DNA of 33,839 bases from Cyanobacteria bacterium SZAS LIN-3 (GCA_018266215.1 JAFEAV010000072.1:1-33839); one strand, 5' to 3'. Shown: positions 1-8,768, numbered from the stretch's first letter. The notes: a model not told the origin generated them from the letters alone. Program-made: numbers and translations.

Positions 1-44
1 GAGTTGTGTAAGGACTTTCACCTCCAGTCGTTGAACATGCCCGG

Positions 45-84
45 CACACAATAAAGAGCGGCCAGGCAAAATGCCTAACCGCTC
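45..84 (-). terminator. Intrinsic terminator of the leftward coiled-coil gene
   Basis: Read leftward, GAGCGG (84-79) pairs with CCGCTC (61-56), and an inner AGGCA/TGCCT stem closes a 3-nt loop with a 2x2 internal loop between the stems. The tail is TTTATT. On the other strand the hairpin is followed by CCAACAACA, not a T tract, so it serves the leftward gene ending at 127. Confidence 0.65.
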
Positions 85-126
85 CCAACAACACCAACCA
101 AAAACAACAGAGGTAAAACTTGAAAC

Positions 127-585
127 TTACTTGGTTTTGATACCAAAAACTTTTTTCCAGAGCGGTCTCTTGAGCCTATCATTTTCGGTAATGACGGCAT
201 CAAGCCAGGTTTCCATCTCGGTCATACGAGAGACTTCAGCTTCCAGCTCAGTGATTCTCTGAGCCATCTTTTCCTGCTGCTTGAGCTGATACTCAAGATC
301 AACCATGCGATCATGCGCTTTGTGGAGCTTGTATCCGGTCTCCAGAACCAGCTCGTTGATTGATTCTATCTGTCCGAGCAAGTCCAGAATCAACTTAATT
401 TCAGAGCTTACCGGGCCACTACCCTCGGTGACTACGGCTTCACCCAGCTCAGGCTGAGCGACGGCATTTTCGACCAGGTCAACGTGACCAAACTCTAAAA
501 GCTGCTCCAGTCCTTCGAGTGCGAGTGGATCGCTGCCCAGTCCCTGGAAAGTTAAATCGATTTCGTTGCGTTGCGGCTCTGCCAT
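127..585 (-). CDS. Hypothetical coiled-coil protein
   Basis: The 152-residue product begins MAEPQRNEID. The ATG at 585 is preferred over an upstream in-frame codon at 639 because AGAAGG lies 8 nt before it. The first ~75 residues are acidic. From about residue 85 the chain is strongly heptad-like (for example MVDLEYQLKQQEKMAQRITEL), ending in a basic tail (RPLWKKVFGIKTK). No signal peptide or membrane helix is seen. I do not recognise a family. A cytosolic dimeric or scaffold protein is the most that can be inferred. An intrinsic terminator lies about 40 bp past the stop. Confidence 0.7.
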   Translation of the reverse strand: MAEPQRNEIDLTFQGLGSDPLALEGLEQLLEFGHVDLVENAVAQPELGEAVVTEGSGPVSSEIKLILDLLGQIESINELVLETGYKLHKAHDRMVDLEYQLKQQEKMAQRITELEAEVSRMTEMETWLDAVITENDRLKRPLWKKVFGIKTK

Positions 586-720
586 GAAATTGACCTTCTC
601 GTTAGTAAAGAATGACAGTGACATTATGGGTGGTATCACTCATTTGGGCAACTCTTGACAAGCAAAAATGGCCAAAATTGACCACTTTCACGTGATTATC
701 AGGCGCATTAGCGACTATTA

Positions 721-894
721 TCAGTCGGCCTTTCTCTTGCCGGCATCTTTGTAGAGATAAAATATGAAGCCACCAAAGATGGTGAGTGCTAAAAAAGCAA
801 GAAGACTGACGGAGATGATCATCAACCAGAAACCATTGGGGTCAGTGGTTTTCAAACGCTCCATTTCATAAAGCATGACCTGTACGCTATCCAC
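721..894 (-). CDS. Small single-pass membrane protein, overlapping the rhodanese stop
   Basis: This 57-codon frame has one hydrophobic helix (WLMIISVSLLAFLALTIFGG) followed by FIFYLYK and a basic tail, DAGKRKAD. Its GTG start shares one base with the TAG stop of the rhodanese gene (TAGTG), a typical coupled-translation arrangement. An ATG six codons in (876) is an alternative start. Positive residues after the helix suggest the C terminus stays in the cytoplasm. No family is recognised. The clean helix, coupled start and absence of another gene in 640-893 support a real gene. It may anchor or partner the rhodanese, which is inference. Confidence 0.6.
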   Translation of the reverse strand: MDSVQVMLYEMERLKTTDPNGFWLMIISVSLLAFLALTIFGGFIFYLYKDAGKRKAD

Positions 895-1271
895 TAGCCT
901 TTATCCTCAGGCAAGTTACGCTCTCGCCAGGCTCTGATGCCACCGGCCATTGAGAGCACCTTTGTGTATCCCATCTTTTGCAAATTGTCGGCACTGAGAG
1001 CTGATCTGTAACCGCCGCCACAATAAAGAACAATTTCTTTGTCCTTTTGCGGCACCACTTTTTCTATGTCTCTTTCGATAATTCCACGTCCCAAGTGCAT
1101 CGATCCGGCTGCGCGACCTTCGACCCACTCATGATCTTCTCTGACGTCGATAAAAACAAAATCGCGTTTGTCTTTCTGAAATTGCAGCACCTGATCGATG
1201 CTGACCTCAGTAATGTTTGGCTTAATTGCCGCAACTAATTTTTCAAACGCTTCGCTATGTGTCGTCGCCAT
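894..1271 (-). CDS. Single-domain rhodanese-like protein
   Basis: The 125-residue protein carries one rhodanese domain. It has FVFIDVREDHEW near residues 38-49, HLGRGI near 59-64, and the active-site loop CGGGYRS with the catalytic cysteine at 84. The SMAGGIRAW motif closes the domain near 107-115. The family moves sulfane sulfur through a cysteine persulfide, and this loop is that of an active enzyme. It has no signal peptide, so it is cytosolic. The start is backed by GAGGGTG about 5 nt upstream. It is divergent from the fumarylacetoacetase-family gene at 1428 and overlaps a small membrane protein gene downstream. The substrate is unknown. Confidence 0.9.
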   Translation of the reverse strand: MATTHSEAFEKLVAAIKPNITEVSIDQVLQFQKDKRDFVFIDVREDHEWVEGRAAGSMHLGRGIIERDIEKVVPQKDKEIVLYCGGGYRSALSADNLQKMGYTKVLSMAGGIRAWRERNLPEDKG

Positions 1272-1427
1272 AAATCACCCTCAGAGCAGACTGCCATTTA
1301 AGCAGATCCGGTACAGCTCCAGTTCCTTGACATCATTTATAAGGGCAAAGTTGAGATTTCAGGCCTTTCCCTCAATGAATGCGAAAATGCCTGCATATCA
1401 ATAGCGGTGATCTAGAGGGGCGTGAGC

Positions 1428-2273
1428 ATGCTTTACAAGAATTCTGCCAGTACAGTCGAGCTTTTTGGCCAGACGGTACCTGAACCCAAGGTGCTTCTTG
1501 ACTTTCTGGGCTTTGAGACCCATGTGCGCCAGATTCGCGACAAACGCGGCGCAGCGGTTTCACCCTTCTGGTATGACCATGCCGCTTATTACATAATCGA
1601 TCTGCCGGCCGACAAGATGTTCGGCCCCGGCGATACCGTCACTATTCCAGCCTGCACCAAGGCTCCTGATTATGAATTTGAAATCGGCTGTCTGGCCACA
1701 AAGCACGCCCTTCTCACTAATATGGAAGAAGCCCTGGCCTACTTCAAAGAACATTGCTATCTGACTATTCTCAACGACTGGTCAGCGCGTGATATTCAGA
1801 AAAAAGACATGGAAGGCCTTGGTCCAGCCAATTCTAAATTTATCGCCGGCAAGAGCATCGGCCCCAAGCTCGTCAAAGCCTCCGAATTTAAAATGGATGA
1901 AAACGGAGTCCTCTCCATGGCCATGAAACTTACGGTCAACGGCGAAGTACGCTCGGAAACGAACTACGAGACTCTCTATCATACGCATCCGGCCACCGGA
2001 GCCAGAGGAGCCTGGAGTTTCCCCCGCATCTTCACTTTTCTCGGCGGTGAAAACATAGCTATTCAACCGGGTTACCTGTTTGGTTCCGGCACCGTTGGTA
2101 ATGGCTGCATCGCGGAATTTATGGCCAAAGTCGATCCTGTCACCGGTGCTGAAATCAGCCCCGCCAAGTATCCCTGGCTCAAAGACGGCGATGTTGTGCG
2201 CATGGAAGCGGAAGGCCTGGGCGTACTGGAAAACAAAGTAGCGATCAAAGAGTTGGCGTCGATTAAGCAATAG
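1428..2273 (+). CDS. Fumarylacetoacetate hydrolase family protein
   Basis: The 281-residue protein has the FAH/2-hydroxyhepta-2,4-diene-1,7-dioate isomerase fold. The metal-binding signature is DYEFEIG (Glu83 and Glu85), followed by ILNDWSARDIQ (Asp117). Further family motifs are KSIGP, FGSGTVGNG and GDVVRMEAEGLGVLEN. Members hydrolyse or isomerise C-C bonds of 3-oxo acids with Mg2+ or Mn2+, often in aromatic or amino-acid catabolism. The exact substrate cannot be read from the sequence. The ATG at 1428 has AGAGGGG 7 nt upstream; a GTG at 1422 is less well placed. A perfect -35 hexamer, TTGACA, lies at 1327-1332 but has no good -10 partner. The next gene begins 17 bp downstream. Confidence 0.88.
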   Translation: MLYKNSASTVELFGQTVPEPKVLLDFLGFETHVRQIRDKRGAAVSPFWYDHAAYYIIDLPADKMFGPGDTVTIPACTKAPDYEFEIGCLATKHALLTNMEEALAYFKEHCYLTILNDWSARDIQKKDMEGLGPANSKFIAGKSIGPKLVKASEFKMDENGVLSMAMKLTVNGEVRSETNYETLYHTHPATGARGAWSFPRIFTFLGGENIAIQPGYLFGSGTVGNGCIAEFMAKVDPVTGAEISPAKYPWLKDGDVVRMEAEGLGVLENKVAIKELASIKQ

Positions 2274-2289
2274 GTCAGGCATTATTGCG

Positions 2290-3051
2290 ATGACAAAATG
2301 GGAACGACTCCCGGCGGCTCTGGCAACGGCCTTCGGCTTGCTCTTGGGACCGACTGCCACCTTCTGTAGTGCAGGCCCGCCGGCAAACTCCACAGAAAAC
2401 GTCTGGGTGTTAAAGCAGAGACACGGCTCACTCAAGCGCATTGAGGTTTTCATCGGCAAGCAAGCGGTGCAGATCAAAGGACGAGACTATAGCTGGGGTG
2501 TGGCTTGCCGAGCGCCGAGCTGGGACGCTACTTGTTACAGTCGCATAGACAAAACCGATGCACTGGTGCCCTATTCGCGCTGGAGCAAGATAGGCTTTGC
2601 CGGCCTGGAATCATCTTACGAATGGGATCAGCCGCCGACCAACTGTCCGCCCCGCAAAACCAACTACAACGGTTTGTCGGCGCTGGTGAAGCAGTGGAAC
2701 GGCGCACCGCCAAGAATGCTTATGATGACCCAGGAGCGAATGGGCGGCAAAGAATGCTTCTATACCCTTATCTCGGCAACTTCGATAGATACGGCTCCCC
2801 AGGTTTCACTGCTGATCAGGCAGTTTCTGTCGCTGCCTGATATCGAGGGCGTGCCTCTCAAATTCACCGGCTCGACCGAACTACAAAACCCCATGCTGAG
2901 CACCCAGGAGATCAAACGTCAAACAATGGGATCAGAGATTTTCAACCCGCCAGGCGGCTTGAAACGGCTGAAATCCTCGCATGAAGTCTTCTACAGTGAC
3001 CAGGACAAGAAGCAAATCAACGAGCTGGGCAAGATAATGGAATCGCCCTAG
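2290..3051 (+). CDS. Hypothetical exported protein
   Basis: The 253-residue product starts with a signal peptide (LPAALATAFGLLLGPTATF, cleavage probably after SAG near residue 29). The mature part has four cysteines, in VACRAPSW, DATCYSR, TNCPP and KECFY, which could form two disulfides outside the cytoplasm. There is no lipobox. The rest is a soluble mixed-composition domain with many aromatic residues, and I recognise no family. It begins 17 bp after the FAH-family gene and is probably cotranscribed, although nothing links the functions. Only a weak AGG precedes the ATG. Confidence 0.72.
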   Translation: MTKWERLPAALATAFGLLLGPTATFCSAGPPANSTENVWVLKQRHGSLKRIEVFIGKQAVQIKGRDYSWGVACRAPSWDATCYSRIDKTDALVPYSRWSKIGFAGLESSYEWDQPPTNCPPRKTNYNGLSALVKQWNGAPPRMLMMTQERMGGKECFYTLISATSIDTAPQVSLLIRQFLSLPDIEGVPLKFTGSTELQNPMLSTQEIKRQTMGSEIFNPPGGLKRLKSSHEVFYSDQDKKQINELGKIMESP

Positions 3052-3062
3052 CAAAAAAAGAT

Positions 3063-3146
3063 TGCCTTTGGAGGGATTCGAACCCTCAATCCCTTACGGG
3101 CAACGCATTTTAAGTGCGTCTCGTATACCAGTTCCGACACAAAGGC
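3063..3146 (-). tRNA. tRNA-Leu (UAA anticodon)
   Basis: An 84-nt class II tRNA reads leftward. The acceptor stem is GCCTTTG/CAAAGGC with discriminator A. The anticodon stem is ACGCA/TGCGT around loop CTTAAAA, giving anticodon TAA. A long variable arm (GCCCGTAAGGG) and a T arm with GGTTCGAATCC complete it. CCA is not encoded. It lies 16 bp past the stop of the leftward membrane-protein gene. A TAAAAT -10-like hexamer (3170-3165) followed by a GC-rich discriminator could give it its own start, but no good -35 is seen. Confidence 0.95.
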
Positions 3147-3162
3147 ACAGGCCAAGCGGGGC

Positions 3163-4338
3163 CTATTTTACACTACCGACACCAGGCAAGTTGAGGGCCG
3201 CCAGCTTCTTTTGTATCTCTTTTGTGCTTTCGCTGCCACGGCGGGCCAGGGTTCGTAACATAAATGCAAAGGAAACGGACCAGGCAAGACCGATGGCGGT
3301 GGCCAAGAAGTGCTTGACGGCCATCGGCTCATGCAGAAAATCGCCGCAAAAGCCGCAAATTAGAAGTGTCAGCGGATCGGGATCGGTCAGGACACCCTGC
3401 TTGAGCCAGGTCAAAAACTGAACACAAAATAGGGTCAAAACCACCCAGGAAAAAACCAGCAGGCGACGATTACTCATTGTGTGACGCAGCGTGAGGACTT
3501 CTTTCTCGTCAACAATAATCTGCACGGGCAAGAGAGCGTACAGGGCGAGCGCACCGCAGGTGATACCAGCAAGAATAGACTGAGCGGCGCTGCTCTCAAC
3601 AAGAACAGCCTGAGAAAAGTAGAACGTCGATAAACAGGTAAGGAAATAGCTGAACGCGGCAGCTGCATTTGCCCCTTCCGGACCAAACGGAGCGCGCCAG
3701 GCCAGAGCGATTTTTCTGAACGGTCTGGTGACAACTGGAGAAAAAGCGAAGGCCAGAATGAAGTACAGCAACGACAAGAACGGATTGATCGCCGCCTTGG
3801 CTCTTTCGCTCTGATAGCGGGCGAGAAGCACCGCAGCCTCTCCGTCTTTGCCCAGCAGATCATAGTAATCGGCGGCAAATGATTGGAAGGCCGGAGAAGT
3901 GCTGAAAGAATCTATACGGCTGGAGAGAAAGCCGCCGATAGCTTGCGCTGAGACATAGTACGGCACGGCCAGGACGTTATATGCGGTGGCATTGAGAAAG
4001 GTTGAACTGGCGACAGGCTTGGGCAAAATCACCGGATGGAGAAATCGCGGGTCCTGGTGAAACTCGCTTGCCGCCCAACTGCGCACAGCTTCGAGGGCAT
4101 TGGCGTTGGCGTTTGAATATTCGGAATGGTGCAGGATTAAAGCGAAGGGCGAATTTTTCACGACCCTTTCGCCGAAGGCGGTGTCGCCCGGGAAGCCAAA
4201 CTTGGCACCAGGAAGCATCTTCGCCGGCGCGACAAGCTCGAGGAGAGGCTCCCTCACCCGACCAAAATATGAAAGACCGAACAAAACAGCTGCCAGCACC
4301 ACTACCAGAGTGCCCCAGCGCCAGTTGCGATTAGCCAT
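3163..4338 (-). CDS. Hypothetical polytopic membrane protein
   Basis: The 391-residue protein has about six transmembrane segments. One lies at residues 10-28, followed by a ~150-residue extracytoplasmic loop (SPFALILHHSEYSNANANAL and onward). Five more lie between residue 185 and 370, such as LSLLYFILAFAFSP and LVFSWVVLTLFCVQFLTWL. The C-terminal tail is basic. I recognise no family and see no catalytic motif. The ATG at 4338 has GAGG 7 nt upstream; a TTG two codons earlier is less likely. It follows the SulP gene by about 70 bp on the same strand with no visible terminator, so cotranscription is possible. tRNA-Leu lies just downstream. Confidence 0.75.
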   Translation of the reverse strand: MANRNWRWGTLVVVLAAVLFGLSYFGRVREPLLELVAPAKMLPGAKFGFPGDTAFGERVVKNSPFALILHHSEYSNANANALEAVRSWAASEFHQDPRFLHPVILPKPVASSTFLNATAYNVLAVPYYVSAQAIGGFLSSRIDSFSTSPAFQSFAADYYDLLGKDGEAAVLLARYQSERAKAAINPFLSLLYFILAFAFSPVVTRPFRKIALAWRAPFGPEGANAAAAFSYFLTCLSTFYFSQAVLVESSAAQSILAGITCGALALYALLPVQIIVDEKEVLTLRHTMSNRRLLVFSWVVLTLFCVQFLTWLKQGVLTDPDPLTLLICGFCGDFLHEPMAVKHFLATAIGLAWSVSFAFMLRTLARRGSESTKEIQKKLAALNLPGVGSVK

Positions 4339-4407
4339 AACCAAACCTCATAATCACAGGCTGAGTATAGACGATCTCAAGCGGGCAAAAAGAAGTACTA
4401 AACCGGC

Positions 4408-6933
4408 TTAATCTACTTTCTGCAGTTCTCTGACCACCTGTTCATCGGCCGAGAGCCACTCCTTGACCAGGTACAGGCAGTTGTCCTCAAGCATAAAAAG
4501 TAACGGAACAACTTTAAGACCACGGAAAAGTGTGCTCAAACGGCGCGCTTCCTTGATGGAGAAGTCTATGGCGTCATCAATTTCGCGGCTCTGGGCATGC
4601 TGGTCAAAGAAGCTTAGAGCCTGCTCATGAGTCCAGCCATGGCGGTCTCGCAGGCTGGCCACGAAGGCCTCGCGCTTCTCCTGGGGATTGGACATGACGC
4701 AATGATTGTGAGCAACCAGGGCCATGTACTCAATGCCTGTGGAAAGTGCCAGTGCGACAGAAAATTCGGAACCGGCCATATTGGCGCCGGTACGACGGAT
4801 GACGTAGGCGCAATTCTGGGGCAGGTGCAGCGATTTGCGATAGTCAATGCACATACCGATAACCATCTGCGGAGCATCGGGCGGAGCGTTGTCTATTTGC
4901 CCCATGTTCTGGCATTTGATCATAGTAGCGATGGGTGTATCTCTTAGATATGTCGGAATATCCTCTTCGCAGGCGACTTTGTGCAGGCGTGACAGGTCAC
5001 TGCCGATAGCATCAAACTGGCCGGTTCTGGTGCGCTGACTCTTGTCCATGCGCGATTTGATTGTCTTGGCGATGCGACTGTTGTCCATCATCAAGGCCGT
5101 GCGCAGCTTACAGTCCCTGGGGGCATTGGCCTTGGCCGCCGCCGCTTCCAGACTGCTGCCGCCGAGATTGCCAAGCCCCACGGAGCAGCCGACGCAGACC
5201 GAAGTAAGCAGCTTTTCGTTTACGTCGAGCAGTGCGTCCTGATAGTCGGCAAAATAATTGTTGCTGCCGATGGCATCGAGCCCCTTGCTGTTCTTGAGCA
5301 GCTCAAGAGCCTGACCGCCAAGCTCGGCGATCACGAGCCGAATACCGTTGCGTCGCAATTGACTCTTAATGGTGATCAGCGCGTCGACACCAGTCAGGTC
5401 TATAGCGCTGACCGAGCGCATGTTCAAAATCACAACTTTTAAATCTTGAGTCAGGACGATGTTTTCGGCAAACTTCTGCGCGGCGCCAAAGAACAGGGGA
5501 CCGTCAACAAGATAGGTACGAACATAATTGCAACTGGGAATACCGACCAGGTCCTCTCCATCACTTTCTTCCGAAATCAACGCCACTCGGCTCATCTGAC
5601 GCACGAAAAGCACGCAGGTGAGGAGCAGCCCAGTGAGAACCCCGGCCGTAAGGTCAACGCTGACTGAAGCGACCATGGTGGCAACCAGAACCCAGCCTTC
5701 GGTTTTTGAACTCTTGAAGATCTGCTTGGTGTAATCCCATTCAACAATACGGCATCCGGTCAAAACAAGAATGCCGGCCAAAGTGGCCAGGGGAATCTTT
5801 TCCACCAGCGGCGCAGCAGTGAAAACCAGAACGCACAGGGCGATGGATTGAACTATAGCCGCAAGCCTTGTTTTGGCCCCGGCATTGATATTAACAGCGG
5901 TGCGGGTGATAACCCCTGTAACCGGGATACCGCTGAAGAATGGAACAATGATATTGGCCAAACCCTGTCCGATCAGCTCCTGATCAGGTCGGTGCTTTTT
6001 GCTCATGGTCATACCATCGGCCACTGAAGCCGACAGCAGAGATTCAATTGAGCCAAGGAAAAATACGGTCAGACTGTAGATCATCAGAGCCTGTAATTGC
6101 TCCCACTTGTCGATGCCGGCAGGCAGTACAACAGCGTGAGGAATGAGATTCAAACTGGGAATAGGCGCCACATTGAAAATGCACTGCACGGGAATATGGG
6201 CCAGATGCACCACTATGGGAGTGAGAACAACGGCAATCAAGATCCCAGGCACTTTTTTGCTGATGCGTTGGGCTACAACGGCCAGTACAATGGTCGCTAC
6301 GCCTACTCCCAGGGTGTAGGGGTTGACTAGATTTTTGACGAAAACGGCTTCAAAAAGGTTGAAAACGTCCCTGAAGAATTCAGGCACAAAGGGATGAGTG
6401 AGCACAGCATGTCCGCCCACCGAGGGATGGGCCAGGGGTTTGCCGGTGACGCCCAGCAGTTCATCGAGGGTGTTGAAGATGAGGAGAATGCCGATAGCAT
6501 TGGAAAAGCCCACTATGACAGGCAGAGGTAGATACGAAATAACGCGACCGAGCCGCAAAAAGCCGGTGATGATCTGGAGCAGTCCAGCCACAATAGCCAC
6601 AAACCAGATGCCTGGCATTCCGTAAGAATGCGCGATTTCAATCAAAACAACGGCCATGGCGGCAGCAGGGCCACTGACGGCGTATCGCTGGCCGCCAAAA
6701 AGGGCGGTGACAATGCCGGCGACGATACCGCTGACGATACCAACTGAAGGTTCAACCCCGGCGGCGACCGCCAGAGCGAGGTTGAGAGGAAGGGCTACCA
6801 TCGCCACAGTCAGACCGGCGAGACAGTCGCTCAAGATCGTCTTGCGATTGAACATCTCCCGCCACTCACCCAGCAAATATTGCAGGTCGAAAGAACTCTT
6901 GCCCGTTCTCTTTATTGCTGTTCCGCTAGTCAT
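4408..6933 (-). CDS. SulP-family anion transporter with STAS and carbonic-anhydrase-like domains
   Basis: The 841-residue protein has three parts. Residues ~30-445 form the SulP membrane domain, with GGQRYAVSGPAAAMAV and ESLLSASVADGMTMSKKHRPD followed by ELIGQGLANI. Residues ~465-570 form a STAS domain around SAIDLTGVDAL. Residues ~650-841 resemble a beta-carbonic anhydrase: CIDYR (Cys695, Asp697, Arg699) matches the family CxDxR motif, and HNHC (His742, Cys745) matches HxxC, so all three zinc ligands and the Asp/Arg pair are present. SulP proteins move sulfate, bicarbonate or related anions. The carbonic anhydrase fusion favours bicarbonate/CO2 handling, which is inference. SulP-carbonic anhydrase fusions are known in other bacteria. 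Confidence 0.92.
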   Translation of the reverse strand: MTSGTAIKRTGKSSFDLQYLLGEWREMFNRKTILSDCLAGLTVAMVALPLNLALAVAAGVEPSVGIVSGIVAGIVTALFGGQRYAVSGPAAAMAVVLIEIAHSYGMPGIWFVAIVAGLLQIITGFLRLGRVISYLPLPVIVGFSNAIGILLIFNTLDELLGVTGKPLAHPSVGGHAVLTHPFVPEFFRDVFNLFEAVFVKNLVNPYTLGVGVATIVLAVVAQRISKKVPGILIAVVLTPIVVHLAHIPVQCIFNVAPIPSLNLIPHAVVLPAGIDKWEQLQALMIYSLTVFFLGSIESLLSASVADGMTMSKKHRPDQELIGQGLANIIVPFFSGIPVTGVITRTAVNINAGAKTRLAAIVQSIALCVLVFTAAPLVEKIPLATLAGILVLTGCRIVEWDYTKQIFKSSKTEGWVLVATMVASVSVDLTAGVLTGLLLTCVLFVRQMSRVALISEESDGEDLVGIPSCNYVRTYLVDGPLFFGAAQKFAENIVLTQDLKVVILNMRSVSAIDLTGVDALITIKSQLRRNGIRLVIAELGGQALELLKNSKGLDAIGSNNYFADYQDALLDVNEKLLTSVCVGCSVGLGNLGGSSLEAAAAKANAPRDCKLRTALMMDNSRIAKTIKSRMDKSQRTRTGQFDAIGSDLSRLHKVACEEDIPTYLRDTPIATMIKCQNMGQIDNAPPDAPQMVIGMCIDYRKSLHLPQNCAYVIRRTGANMAGSEFSVALALSTGIEYMALVAHNHCVMSNPQEKREAFVASLRDRHGWTHEQALSFFDQHAQSREIDDAIDFSIKEARRLSTLFRGLKVVPLLFMLEDNCLYLVKEWLSADEQVVRELQKVD

Positions 6934-7291
6934 GTGGTTTTACTTCTCTCTCAGATGTCGACAATTACAAAATTTCGATTGATCACTGGTTGTAAGTCTT
7001 ACTTGTTTACCATTTGAAGATCCGAACAGTTATCGGTAGGACTGACTGAATTTGTCACTGGTCAACGGTTTATCTCGTCAACTCGTCGACTGGTAAATAA
7101 TACCAACGTTCGAACACAACTATTGTCCACTCGTCGATAATAGCGATTGTCGACAATACGACAACTAAATATCTACACGCCCGAACGGCACGTAGCTCTC
7201 CAGGGTCTTTCAATTTACCAACCTGGCCCGGCGACAAACACTATCTAATTTAGGTAATGTATTCTTTGAAGCAGAGTTAATTGGGTAAGTG
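6934..7291. other. Intergenic region with short shared repeats
   Basis: No gene is seen in this AT-rich 358-bp divergent spacer. It carries fragments that recur in the spacer at 8437-9287: ACTGGTCAACGG at 7057-7068, GTCGACAATACGA at 7149-7161, and GATCCGAACAGTTATC at 7019-7034. It also has several GTCGAC/TCGTCGA variants. It must contain the promoters of the leftward SulP gene and the rightward J-like gene, but no convincing hexamer pair was found. Confidence 0.6.
7149..7161 (+). repeat. Intergenic repeat GTCGACAATACGA, copy 1
   Basis: Exact 13-bp word also present at 8769-8781 and 9136-9148, always in non-coding DNA. Here it is followed by CAAC and preceded by TAGCGATT. Confidence 0.6.
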
Positions 7292-7906
7292 ATGAAAGAT
7301 CCATTCCTGGTCCTCGGCCTGGCCAAAGACACTGATAACAATAAACTAAATAAGGCCTTCAAAAACCTTTCGGCAAGACTTGCTCCCTCACGTTTTGAGT
7401 CTGATGGTAAGTCAGCCGAGCAGGCAGCTACGGCGCTGAATGTCTGCCAGCAGGCTTACAATGCCATCATCGGCGGTAGCAGCATGCCGGATCGAGAAGA
7501 CTCCGGAGAGGGCCTGTCCGCCAGATTAAGACTGGGTCAGCTCTGCCTGGCCACTCATATGATTAGCCTGGAGCAGCTCCAGGAGGCCGTAGAAGCTCAG
7601 GCGAAAAGTGACAAACAGCTCGGTGAAATACTGCAGGATCTGCATTTTATATCGCAGCAAGAGCTGGACGGTTTGCTGATAGGGCAGGATTTGATTGTCG
7701 GCGATGAGGAAGTTAAAGACCCTCAAGCGCTTCGTCTTCTAGCTCTGAACCTGATTACGGAAGAGCTGGCGGTAATTGGTCTGCTGGAAACACGCTTGAC
7801 CGGCGAATCATTTATAACAGTGCTCAACCGTCGCAACTGGTTGTCAAAAGAGATTACAGAGGCAATTTTCGGCGACGAGTCCGACACTGCCGGCAGTGCC
7901 TCATAA
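7292..7906 (+). CDS. Protein with degenerate J-like domain and secretion-ATPase N-terminal-like repeat
   Basis: The ~204-residue protein begins like a DnaJ domain (DPFLVLGLAKDTDNNKLNKA, then QQAYNAIIG near residue 60). The HPD motif that stimulates Hsp70 is absent; RLAPSRFES stands in its place. From about residue 78, RLGQLCLATHMISLEQLQEA, then QLGEILQDLHFISQQELDGL matches the helical pattern found at the N terminus of type II secretion/type IV pilus ATPases (GspE/PilB). The same unit occurs four times in the protein at 29552-30856. No signal peptide is present. An adapter role is possible but unproven. GTG (7289) and ATG (7292) are adjacent start candidates. Confidence 0.72.
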   Translation: MKDPFLVLGLAKDTDNNKLNKAFKNLSARLAPSRFESDGKSAEQAATALNVCQQAYNAIIGGSSMPDREDSGEGLSARLRLGQLCLATHMISLEQLQEAVEAQAKSDKQLGEILQDLHFISQQELDGLLIGQDLIVGDEEVKDPQALRLLALNLITEELAVIGLLETRLTGESFITVLNRRNWLSKEITEAIFGDESDTAGSAS

Positions 7907-7908
7907 AT

Positions 7909-8436
7909 TTATGGTCTTTTGACTGGCTTAGGAAGACGCCCATGAAGAGCTGCTTCCTTTAAGGCTTTCTTTTCATCATGCTCGGTTATGCCGAGATATT
8001 TCTGAATGCCACCACAGTGACAGTTACGCTTGGGGTCCAGGGCGATAGTCCTGATGTACTCAAGACGAGCGTTCTTCTTGTCGCCCATGCGCATGTAATA
8101 GACAGCCATAGCCTGGTGGGCGTAAGGGTCCTCATCGTTGAGCATCATCGCCTTGTCTATCTCTTCCTTGCCTTCCTTCAGGTTGCCCATCTGCACCAGG
8201 ACCCATCCCTTGTTGGCATGCATGCGACTGTCGGCAGGACGCACCTTACAGAGGGCCGTATAACGGTTCAGAGCACCGGCATAATCGTTGGCAAGGCGGA
8301 GTTTCTCCGCCTCAGCGTAGCGCTGGTCAAAATTCTGTTTAGCCACCGCCGGTGAAACCGAAAAAACGATCGCAATAAATAGATTTGCAATTTGAACTCG
8401 GGAACGAACGAACAATTTGATCACCTCAAACCACAT
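7909..8436 (-). CDS. Exported TPR-repeat protein
   Basis: The 175-residue protein starts with a hydrophobic export signal (VQIANLFIAIVFSVSPAVA, cleavage near residue 32). About three tetratricopeptide repeats follow, including RLANDYAGALNRYTALCKVRP, ANKGWVLVQMGNLKEGKEEI and QAMAVYYMRMGDKKNARLEY. A CHCGG motif and a basic tail close it. TPRs bind protein partners, here probably outside the cytoplasm. The ATG at 8436 is chosen over a start 26 codons upstream because GAGGG lies 7 nt before it and the signal peptide then begins at the N terminus. Its stop lies 2 bp from that of the convergent J-like gene. Confidence 0.82.
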   Translation of the reverse strand: MWFEVIKLFVRSRVQIANLFIAIVFSVSPAVAKQNFDQRYAEAEKLRLANDYAGALNRYTALCKVRPADSRMHANKGWVLVQMGNLKEGKEEIDKAMMLNDEDPYAHQAMAVYYMRMGDKKNARLEYIRTIALDPKRNCHCGGIQKYLGITEHDEKKALKEAALHGRLPKPVKRP

Positions 8437-8768
8437 TGTACCGCCCTCACCCCTGGCAACCGAACCCGTAGCCGATTTTAAAACAGTCTCCAGGGGTAGT
8501 ATCACCCTCCCCAATTCGCGAAAATGCCTTAAAAGGGCAGGAAAATTGCCGGGGCTGAAACCCAGACAGGGCTGAGCTTTCGAGCCACACCGTCGAGCGA
8601 TGAAACATAATATACATTATCGGATCCATGCCGGGCGGCAAAAAGGGCTTCGAAAAAAGACAGAAAGGAGACCTATTAAATAGAAGATTCTTCGAAGAGC
8701 ATCTTTGGATTTTGGGGTCGGGAATTTGAACCGGATTAAATAGATCGTCGTATTCTTGTCTTCCAATC

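Noticed and set aside
1782..2477. 231-residue leftward open frame
   Set aside because: It is antisense to the FAH-family gene and the exported-protein start, both of which have clear family or signal features; it has no ribosome binding site or recognisable domain.
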